12,599 nucleotides of DNA. It comes from JANXVV01 sp038230975 (GTDB lineage Bacteria; Planctomycetota; Phycisphaerae; Tepidisphaerales; Tepidisphaeraceae). The stretch is taken from positions 1 through 12,599 of the forward strand of contig JBBRMF010000152.1 in the NCBI GenBank assembly GCA_038230975.1. Direction: 5' to 3'. The translations under genes and the position numbers were made by a program. This document shows, piece after piece, positions 1 to 5,909 of the stretch. Each line of letters begins with the position of its first letter. Position 1 is the stretch's first letter. The notes beneath the pieces are model-generated. The model did no database searches and was not told the DNA's origin. It saw only the letters and a program-made list of their open reading frames with translations.

Positions 1-84
1 CTCGCCGTACTCCTCAACGCCATGCTCCGTGACCGGATCACCTGGACGGAATTGGCCGTCACGAAAAAAAATCAGCCGGCATAA
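1..84 (+). CDS. C-terminal end of an unidentified protein (partial)
   Basis: Frame 1 is open from the window edge and ends at TAA (82-84), giving 27 residues that finish RDRITWTELAVTKKNQPA. The tail is basic and hydrophilic after a short leucine-rich stretch. The pattern of a basic residue, I-T-W and a short polar tail loosely recalls the C-termini of membrane-bound family 2 glycosyltransferases, but 27 residues are too few to name it. It is co-directional with the P-type ATPase downstream, and the roughly 200-base gap with several inverted repeats argues against tight co-transcription. The stop codon lies inside a small dyad, GCATAAATATGC (79-90). Confidence 0.45.
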   Translation, partial: LAVLLNAMLRDRITWTELAVTKKNQPA

Positions 85-102
85 ATATGCTTCGAGGTTC
101 AC

Positions 103-126
103 TTGACAAACAACACAGCCGCTGTG
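103..126 (+). promoter_or_regulatory. TTGACA box followed by a perfect 6-bp dyad
   Basis: A consensus -35-like TTGACA sits at 103-108. Five bases later comes CACAGC-C-GCTGTG (114-126), a perfect inverted repeat with one central base. A dyad just downstream of a -35 box upstream of a metal-export ATPase is where a repressor or MerR-type operator would be expected. However, no convincing -10 hexamer is found 16-20 bases downstream of the TTGACA, so promoter status is only a possibility. Confidence 0.25.
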
Positions 127-145
127 CCTTCTGCCCGCCGACACG

Positions 146-173
146 CACAGGTCTCGGAGTACCGCGACCTGTG
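146..173 (+). other. Strong hairpin in the ATPase 5' region
   Basis: CACAGGTC (146-153) is perfectly complementary to GACCTGTG (166-173). Inside it, CGG (155-157) pairs with CCG (162-164) across an AGTA tetraloop, with one T/C mismatch between the two stems, so the element has 11 pairs in 28 bases. No T-run follows, so it does not look like a classical intrinsic terminator for the upstream gene. It could be a terminator of another type, an operator dyad or a structured leader element of the ATPase mRNA. Confidence 0.45.
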
Positions 174-177
174 GCAC

Positions 178-210
178 CGACAGATGTCGCTACACCAGCG
201 TGCGACACGC
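178..210 (+). other. Two further small inverted repeats
   Basis: CGACA-GA-TGTCG (178-189) and GCGTG-CGA-CACGC (198-210) are perfect 5-bp inverted repeats with very short loops, placed directly after the larger hairpin. Together with the dyads at 79-90 and 114-126 they make five inverted repeats in about 130 bases. Each could arise by chance; the density is what stands out. A GTG at 200 would open the ATPase frame inside the last dyad, one reason to doubt that start. Confidence 0.3.
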
Positions 211-280
211 TCTAGTCAGATCAAGCGATGGGCAAAATGCAATGAACGTCTGTTCGCCGATGTCTAGCGAGCACGTTACA

Positions 281-2479
281 ATGGCGTCTATGTCGACCGA
301 CCTTTTGGATGCTCCGCCTGCTGGCCGCGCGAAACTGGTGCTTGCGGTGGAGGGTATGCTTTCTACCGGCACTGAGCGAGCGGTGGAAGCGACGCTCGCC
401 AAACTTCCGGGTGTGTCGGCCAAGGCTTCGTTTGATTCACAGACCGTGCAGGTTGAGTTTGACCGATCGCGCTGTGCGATCCCGGAGATCGTTCGTCGTC
501 TCGATGCACTGGGGCTGCGGCTTCGGGGTGATGGAGCGCGGTCACCTTTGAGCAAACCGGTTGCGGCCAATCCGATTGCAACGGCTCCTGATGTGCTGCG
601 TTGGTTGCTGCGTGATCGTCAAATTGCGATGGCTTTGCTCGGTGGAGCACTGCTTCTTGGAGCTTTTTTTGTCAATGTCTATCACGGGCCCAAAGCACTT
701 CGTCTTGCCCTGATTCTCCCGGCGTATTTCCTTACCGGGTGGTTTACCTTCAAAGATACGGCAAAAACGCTGTGGGAATTGCGATTTGATATCGATGTAC
801 TGATGTTCGCCGCCGCGTTCGGAGCGGCGTCATTGGGGCATTATGAAGAGGGCGGCCTGCTGCTGTTTTTATTCGCCTTGGGTGGGGCGGGTGAACAAAT
901 GGCGATGGATCGGGCGCGTCGCGCGATTCAGGCGCTGGCCAGACTTGCCCCGGAGACGGCTCACCTGCGCGATGCGGACGGTTCTGAGCGACTGGTTCGC
1001 GTGGCGGATTTAAAAGTCGGTGATCAAATTGTCGTTCGCCCGTTCGATCGGGTGGCGGCGGACGGGAAAGTGGTTACCGGCGTGTCCGCGGTCGATCAGT
1101 CGCCGATCACCGGTGAATCGATCCCTGCGGAAAAGGTCATCGACTCGCCGGTATTTGCCGGCACCATCAACGGTGAGGGATTGCTGGTTGTCGGCGTCAC
1201 GAAATTGGCCAGCGAAAGCACACTGGCCAAGATCGTAAAAATGGTGGAGGCAGCGCAGGCGAGCAAATCTCCGACGCAATTGTTCACGGACAAAGTCGAG
1301 CGTGTGTATGTGCCGCTCGTGTTAGTAGCCACGATGTTGCTGATCGTGTTGCCGCCTCTACTAACGCATGCGGCGTGGAGCCTCTGGTTCTATCGAGCGA
1401 TGGCGTTCCTGACCGGCGCATCGCCTTGCGCACTGGCGATCGGTACACCGGCCGCGGTGCTCAGCGGCATCGCGCGGGCGGCGCGCGGGGGTGTGCTGAT
1501 GAAAGGGGGCGTTCACCTCGAGAATCTGGGTCGCGTGCGGGCGATTGCCTTCGACAAAACCGGCACACTTACGCAGGGGCGGCCGAAGTTGACGGATATC
1601 GTTCCGCTGGATGGCATGGAAGAGTTGGAAGCGCTCTCGCTGGCTGCCGGGGTGGAGGCAAATAGTTCACACCCGCTGGCGCAGGCGATTGTAGCCGAAG
1701 CTCAATCGCGGCAGTGTGCGGAATCCCGGGTAGAGAATGTGCAGCAGGTGTCGGCTCAAGGCGTGCGGGCTGAATTGAACGGCCGATCCATTTCGGTCGG
1801 AAAACTTTCGATGTCGCCGCCGGATGCCCCGGGAATGATCGAAGCGAAAGTGACGATTGAGCGTCTTGCCGCCGAGGGAAAAACGACGGTGGTACTGAGT
1901 GTGGAAGGCCGGCCCCAAGCCGTGCTGGCGCTGGCCGATCGCCCGCGCACGAATGCCAAAGAAATGCTGGCACGACTCAAACGATTGGGTGTCGATAAGA
2001 CGATCATGCTCACCGGGGATCATGGCCCGGTGGCTGCTGCGGTTGCGGCAGAACTGGGTGTCGATGAGTTCTTTGCCGATCTCCTGCCGCAGGACAAAGT
2101 CGATCGCGTGAAACAGTTATGCGATCAGTACCGCTACGTCGCGATGGTTGGAGATGGTGTCAACGATGCGCCAGCCATGGCCAATGCGACGGTCGGTATC
2201 GCGATGGGCGGTGCCGGCACAGATGTGGCCTTGGAGACAGCCGACATTGCGTTGATGGGCGATGATTTGGGAAAACTCCCCGAGGCGATCGGGCTATCGC
2301 GATTCAGCAGGAAGATTATCAAACAGAACCTTGTGATTGCGCTGGGCGTGATCGGTATACTCGCGCCGGTGGCAGCGCTCGGCGGAACCTCGCTTGGTAT
2401 CGCGGTCTTGTTTCACGAAGGCTCGACGGTGGTGGTTGTGCTGAACTCGCTGCGCATTTTGATGTATCGGGAGAAGTGA
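281..2479 (+). CDS. P1B-type (P1B-4-like) heavy-metal translocating ATPase
   Basis: This is an inner-membrane, ATP-driven metal exporter. With residues counted from ATG 281 (732 aa), the actuator loop TGES is at 277-280, the metal-site helix has SPC at 381-383, the phosphorylation motif DKTGT is at 425-429, an SSHPL nucleotide-binding HP motif and a TGD motif follow, the hinge GDGVNDAP comes later, and HEGST is at 712-716 in the last helix. SPC plus HEGST is the signature of the P1B-4 subgroup, whose known members export Co(II), Fe(II) or Zn(II) rather than Cu(I). About eight hydrophobic segments are visible. The N-terminus folds like an HMA domain by pattern, but GMxCxxC is replaced by GMLSTGT, so it has no metal-binding cysteines. 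The frame opens at GTG 200, with ATGs at 242, 260, 281 and 290; none has a good ribosome-binding site, so the start is uncertain. It converges on dus with 5 bases between. Confidence 0.93.
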   Translation: MASMSTDLLDAPPAGRAKLVLAVEGMLSTGTERAVEATLAKLPGVSAKASFDSQTVQVEFDRSRCAIPEIVRRLDALGLRLRGDGARSPLSKPVAANPIATAPDVLRWLLRDRQIAMALLGGALLLGAFFVNVYHGPKALRLALILPAYFLTGWFTFKDTAKTLWELRFDIDVLMFAAAFGAASLGHYEEGGLLLFLFALGGAGEQMAMDRARRAIQALARLAPETAHLRDADGSERLVRVADLKVGDQIVVRPFDRVAADGKVVTGVSAVDQSPITGESIPAEKVIDSPVFAGTINGEGLLVVGVTKLASESTLAKIVKMVEAAQASKSPTQLFTDKVERVYVPLVLVATMLLIVLPPLLTHAAWSLWFYRAMAFLTGASPCALAIGTPAAVLSGIARAARGGVLMKGGVHLENLGRVRAIAFDKTGTLTQGRPKLTDIVPLDGMEELEALSLAAGVEANSSHPLAQAIVAEAQSRQCAESRVENVQQVSAQGVRAELNGRSISVGKLSMSPPDAPGMIEAKVTIERLAAEGKTTVVLSVEGRPQAVLALADRPRTNAKEMLARLKRLGVDKTIMLTGDHGPVAAAVAAELGVDEFFADLLPQDKVDRVKQLCDQYRYVAMVGDGVNDAPAMANATVGIAMGGAGTDVALETADIALMGDDLGKLPEAIGLSRFSRKIIKQNLVIALGVIGILAPVAALGGTSLGIAVLFHEGSTVVVVLNSLRILMYREK

Positions 2480-2484
2480 AAGCC

Positions 2485-3573
2485 TCACCCGACTTCCATC
2501 AAGTCTCCCGCTTCAACCTTCCCCGCACGCACTTCTTCATCATGCCGCAGTCGCCAATCCAAAAACTCAGTCATCACACGTTCAAAATCCGCGGTGCTGG
2601 TGATCTTCTGCATGCCATCTTTGAGGGGGCGGCAGGGGTTCATCTGTTTGGAATACCAACTGACGCGCTTGCGGAATTCGCAGACGGCGGCGCGCTCATT
2701 TCGGTAGTTTGCCAGGGAGTGAAAGTGATTGCGCATGAGCTGGCATTTGCGTTCGATCGGTGGGGTTTCGGGGATGATGCCGGTGGTGAGATAGCTCCAG
2801 GTATCACGGAAAATCCAAGGCATTGAGAGTGCGCCACGGCCGATCATCACGCCAGCACATTTGGTGTACTCGATCATGTGTTTGGCATCCTGCGGCGTGC
2901 GGATGTCGCCGTTGCCGATGACCGGAATCTGCTTTACGGCGGCAACGACTTCAGCAATTCCATCGAGCCTGGCCTGGCCGCTGAAACGCATTTCGGTGGT
3001 GCGGCCATGAATGGTAATCAGCGAGACGCCGACGTTTTCTAATTGCGCCGCCATTTTGGGCGCGACGATACAGGTGTCATCCCAACCGAGCCGCAGCTTG
3101 CAGGTTAATGGGACATGGCGGAGTGAGGCTTTGATTTTCTCGACCATCTTGAGCGTGCGGTCGGGGTCGCAGAGCAGGGCGCTTCCGCCATCGCGTTTGG
3201 TGACTTTGTCGACCGGGCAACCCATGTTGATATCGACGACATGCGCGCCGCGATCCTCGGCCCAGCGAGCGGCCTCGCAAAGGCGATCGGTGCTGGAACC
3301 GTATAGCTGCATGGCCAGGGGGCTATCTTCCGGGCAGGTGGCGACGAGATTCATCGAATGTTGATTTTCGCGAAGCACGCCTTCCGGGCTGAGTAGATCG
3401 GTGCAGGCCAGCCCGACATCGCCACAGGATCGGGCGACGAGGCGGAACGAAACATCGCAATATCCGGCGATCGGCGCGAGCAACAGATTGTTCGCGAGGC
3501 GGACGTTGCCAATTTGGAGGGGCTTTACGGTCACGGCTTTGATTATAGCGGTTTGCGGCTTAGCCGGGTACAT
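2485..3573 (-). CDS. dus: tRNA-dihydrouridine synthase (DusB/NifR3 type)
   Basis: This flavoenzyme reduces uridine to dihydrouridine in tRNA using FMN and NADPH. The 362-residue product has the Dus TIM barrel: LAPIAGYCD near 32-40 (FMN site), NMGCP with the presumed catalytic Cys119, a DGGSALL segment at 128-134, CKLRLGW at 158-164, TIHGRT at 187-192, NGDI at 221-224 and GRGAL at 245-249. The C-terminal helical tRNA-binding region contains a FRKRVSWYSK stretch typical of the DusB/NifR3 group. The length is normal for the family. The ATG start at 3573 is preceded by AAGG six bases upstream, a good ribosome-binding site. It is transcribed divergently from the dehydrogenase gene and convergently with the ATPase. 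The exact Dus subfamily and target uridine cannot be read from the sequence. Confidence 0.94.
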   Translation of the reverse strand: MYPAKPQTAIIKAVTVKPLQIGNVRLANNLLLAPIAGYCDVSFRLVARSCGDVGLACTDLLSPEGVLRENQHSMNLVATCPEDSPLAMQLYGSSTDRLCEAARWAEDRGAHVVDINMGCPVDKVTKRDGGSALLCDPDRTLKMVEKIKASLRHVPLTCKLRLGWDDTCIVAPKMAAQLENVGVSLITIHGRTTEMRFSGQARLDGIAEVVAAVKQIPVIGNGDIRTPQDAKHMIEYTKCAGVMIGRGALSMPWIFRDTWSYLTTGIIPETPPIERKCQLMRNHFHSLANYRNERAAVCEFRKRVSWYSKQMNPCRPLKDGMQKITSTADFERVMTEFLDWRLRHDEEVRAGKVEAGDLMEVG

Positions 3574-3646
3574 CAGTTACCTTAGCGCCTTGTTTTTCTG
3601 GTGTAAAAAACCAAACTGACAAATTACTTCAACCCAAAGGTTAGCT
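3574..3646. promoter_or_regulatory. Divergent dus / dehydrogenase intergenic region with two ribosome-binding sites
   Basis: This 73-base AT-rich spacer must hold the promoters of both flanking genes. On the - strand it ends in TAAGGT six bases before the dus ATG; on the + strand AAAGG lies six bases before the dehydrogenase ATG (ACCCAAAGGTTAGCTATG). These are the clearest Shine-Dalgarno sequences in the window. A run of six A's at 3605-3610 and AT-rich flanks are promoter-like, but I cannot pick convincing -35/-10 pairs in either direction. Confidence 0.5.
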
Positions 3647-4396
3647 ATGAATCTGCAAGGCAAGGCGTGTTTGATCACCGGTGGAACCAAAGGCATTGGC
3701 GCGGCGACGGCGATCGAATTCGCAAAACTCGGCGCGGATATCGCGATTACCGGGCGGCAAGATGATGCGGAGGCAAAAAAAACCGTTGCGGCGGTGAAGG
3801 CGACGGGGAGGAAGTGTCAATTGATTCTGGGGGATATGGCTAAGCCGCAAGCAGCGCAGGCGGCGGTTGATCAGACGATCGCCGCGCTGGGAGGGATTGA
3901 TGTGTTGGTTCACTCCGCCGGAGGACTCGTGCCGGGCGGCCTGCTGGAACTTACACCGGAGGCTTGGCACACGGGGTTTGATGTGCATGTGCATGCAGTG
4001 TTTTATCTTTGTCGCGCCGCTGTGCCGCATATGAAGGCCAGGAAGGAAGGATCGATCGTGCTGATTTCTTCATCGGCGGGCAAGCGGGCGATTCGCACGA
4101 ATGTGGCTTACCAGGCAGTTAAAGGTGCGCTGCCGCAACTGACTCGAGCATTGGCGTTTGAGTTGGCGGACTTCAATATCCGCGTGAACTGCGTGGCCCC
4201 GGGAGTCATTCGCACGGCATTCCATGCGAACATGCCGCCGGAGGTGAAGGAAAATAATTTGAAAAATCGAATCCCTCTTCATCGCGAAGGAACGATCGAA
4301 CAAGTGGCGTCACTGATTCGGGAAATGGCGACGAACGAATACATCACCGGCGAAACATTTTCGATCGATGGCGGGTTGACGATGCGGATCTGCTGA
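3647..4396 (+). CDS. Short-chain dehydrogenase/reductase (SDR, FabG-like)
   Basis: This is a classical SDR of 249 residues, the normal length. It probably oxidises or reduces a hydroxyl/keto substrate with NAD(P). The Rossmann motif TGGTKGIG is at 11-18, TGR at 35-37 (Arg37 after the second strand favours NADP), Asp63 follows, and HSAGG at 89-93 replaces the usual NNAG. The active site has Ser142 and the Tyr155-x3-Lys159 pair, with VNCVAPGVIRT after it and DGG near the C-terminus. The Asn of the usual Asn-Ser-Tyr-Lys tetrad appears to be His114 (FDVHVHAVF where VNV is usual). AAAGG stands six bases before the ATG. The substrate is not identifiable, and no fatty-acid synthesis neighbours support FabG itself. 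Confidence 0.93.
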   Translation: MNLQGKACLITGGTKGIGAATAIEFAKLGADIAITGRQDDAEAKKTVAAVKATGRKCQLILGDMAKPQAAQAAVDQTIAALGGIDVLVHSAGGLVPGGLLELTPEAWHTGFDVHVHAVFYLCRAAVPHMKARKEGSIVLISSSAGKRAIRTNVAYQAVKGALPQLTRALAFELADFNIRVNCVAPGVIRTAFHANMPPEVKENNLKNRIPLHREGTIEQVASLIREMATNEYITGETFSIDGGLTMRIC

Positions 4397-4404
4397 TTCG
4401 GGGT

Positions 4405-4422
4405 GGCCTTTCGCGCGAGGCC
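4405..4422. terminator. Short hairpin between convergent genes
   Basis: GGCCT (4405-4409) and AGGCC (4418-4422) form a 5-bp GC-rich stem in the 30-base gap between the convergent dehydrogenase and beta-propeller genes. Position and symmetry would suit a bidirectional terminator, but neither strand has a T-tract after the stem, so this is weak. Confidence 0.25.
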
Positions 4423-4426
4423 GCAG

Positions 4427-5857
4427 TTATTGGCCGCGCAAGTCATAGCAGAGCAATCGCGGGCCGATGTTGCCGTGCAGGATATCTCGATTGTTCTGGC
4501 AGACGTAAAGAAGTCCGTGACTTAACACCGGGCCGGTCCACGTTTCACCGGCGGCGAACAACCAGCTTCGATTTAATTCCTTGTATCCCTTGGGTGACAG
4601 ATCGAGCCATAGCAGGTGGCCATATTCCCCGAGGCAGAGGAACCGGCCGTCGGGGACGAGGATGAGCGAGGCGCGGGCAAGGCCTAGCTCGCGCTTTTGC
4701 GGGCCGCCGGGGGTCTGGAAGGTTTCGGTGAAGTTAATTTCTTTTCGCCAGACTTCTTCACCGGTTTTGAGATTGATGCAGACCAGCGGGCAGTCGAGGG
4801 GGCCGTGACCATCTACACCGTAAAGATATCCGTCTTTTGCAATCGCATTCATGAAGTGCGTCCCGAGCGCAAGACTTGTCCAGACTTCCTTCGCGGAACC
4901 GTCGGGGAGCAAGTCAAATAGCGTTCCACCGGAGCCGTAGCACTCGGAGATGAATACCTGATTGCCGAGGATCAAAGGCGAGGACGCGTTGACCGATTCA
5001 TAGGTGCGGCTGCGGTGCTTGATGGCGAAATCAACTTTGCCGTTCGCCGGGTCGATCGCGAGAAGACCCCCTTTGGGCGGGCGACTTTCACCGCCGGCGA
5101 AGACGAACACCCGGCGCACGCCATTGACCGTTGCGGGAATCGGTGAGGCGTAGCTTGGTCCCCAGGTGTTGCTCAACTTCTCATTCGTCACCCACGCCAG
5201 TTGGCCGGTGACTTTGTTGAACGCGGCGACGCAAGGTCCATTGGGCGCGGCTCCAACGTTGATGATGACATGATCGCCTTCGACCAGGGGCGTATCACCG
5301 ACGCCAAAAAACTGTGTGGGTAATTTGTATTCCTCAAGGATATCGTGTTTCCATTTGACTTCGCCGGTTTTGAGATCGAGGCAATGCAGTTTGCCTTCGA
5401 CGCCGTAGGTGTAGACGAGTCCTGAATCGATCACCGGCGCGGAGCGTGGGCCGTTGTTTAACCCGTAACGATCGCGGTAGGAAGTGGGGCAGGAGAATCG
5501 CCAGAAGCGTTTGCCGGTTTCGGCATCGAGGCAATCGACGACCTCGTCATCTTCCACTCGATGAATCGTGACGACCCGACCCGCCGCGACGGCCGGGGCG
5601 GCGTAACCCGTGCCGCGCTTTACCTCCCATACCAGCGGCGGGCCATCGGCGGGAAAGTCCGCCAATTTCGTTTCCGTGCTGATCGCATTATGTGTGACGC
5701 CCAGAAAACTCGGCCAATCCTGTGTCACTGTACCGGCGGCCAAGGGCTTTGGGGCTACATGAAATTTCAGATCGTCATTCGCCTTGGCGGTGGGTGGCTC
5801 TGCCGACATTTGGAGAACGGCGACACAAGTTACGATGAGCAATAGAATAGTTTTCAC
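4427..5857 (-). CDS. Secreted PQQ-like beta-propeller repeat protein
   Basis: The 476-residue product starts MKTILLLIVTCVAVLQMSA, a Sec signal peptide with likely cleavage near residue 19, so it should be exported. The rest shows PQQ/quinoprotein-like (BamB-like) blade motifs of the D-x-x-T-G-x-x-x-W type: DAETGKRFW 111-119, DLKTGEVKW 161-169, NKVTGQLAW 214-222, DPANGKVDF 269-277 and NLKTGEEVW 362-370, with a looser one near 419-434. A DWPSFLG segment (47-53) just before the first blade is typical of planctomycete members. No alcohol-dehydrogenase catalytic residues are apparent, so a binding or scaffold role is more likely than PQQ-dependent oxidation; the function is unknown. The start is GTG without a clear ribosome-binding site, supported by the signal peptide beginning there. 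It is divergent from the Tim44-like gene, 52 bases away. Confidence 0.88.
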   Translation of the reverse strand: MKTILLLIVTCVAVLQMSAEPPTAKANDDLKFHVAPKPLAAGTVTQDWPSFLGVTHNAISTETKLADFPADGPPLVWEVKRGTGYAAPAVAAGRVVTIHRVEDDEVVDCLDAETGKRFWRFSCPTSYRDRYGLNNGPRSAPVIDSGLVYTYGVEGKLHCLDLKTGEVKWKHDILEEYKLPTQFFGVGDTPLVEGDHVIINVGAAPNGPCVAAFNKVTGQLAWVTNEKLSNTWGPSYASPIPATVNGVRRVFVFAGGESRPPKGGLLAIDPANGKVDFAIKHRSRTYESVNASSPLILGNQVFISECYGSGGTLFDLLPDGSAKEVWTSLALGTHFMNAIAKDGYLYGVDGHGPLDCPLVCINLKTGEEVWRKEINFTETFQTPGGPQKRELGLARASLILVPDGRFLCLGEYGHLLWLDLSPKGYKELNRSWLFAAGETWTGPVLSHGLLYVCQNNRDILHGNIGPRLLCYDLRGQ

Positions 5858-5909
5858 GGCTGAGAGTGTACCAATTCACGAAACGGATGCATGCGGTAAG
5901 ATGATTAAA

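Noticed and set aside
200..280. GTG at 200 as the start of the P-type ATPase
   Set aside because: It adds 27 residues with no family counterpart, has no ribosome-binding site and lies inside an inverted repeat. Later ATGs fit better, though none is proven.
277..282. TACAAT as a -10 box giving a leaderless ATPase mRNA
   Set aside because: The position would suit a start near 290, but no -35 hexamer lies at the right distance, and it overlaps a candidate ATG.
1569..2023. Long antisense frames inside the ATPase gene
   Set aside because: They are shadows of a strongly conserved gene in a GC-biased genome. Their translations are rich in Arg, Pro and Ser with no recognisable domain.
3590..3612. 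GGTGTAAAAAACC as an operator in the dus/dehydrogenase spacer
   Set aside because: Only three terminal bases on each side pair, which is not above chance for an AT-rich spacer.
5784..5909. Upstream extension of the Tim44-like protein to ATG 5784
   Set aside because: It would overlap the start of the divergent propeller gene by over 70 bases, and the 42 extra residues place unrelated sequence before the basic signal-like N-terminus.
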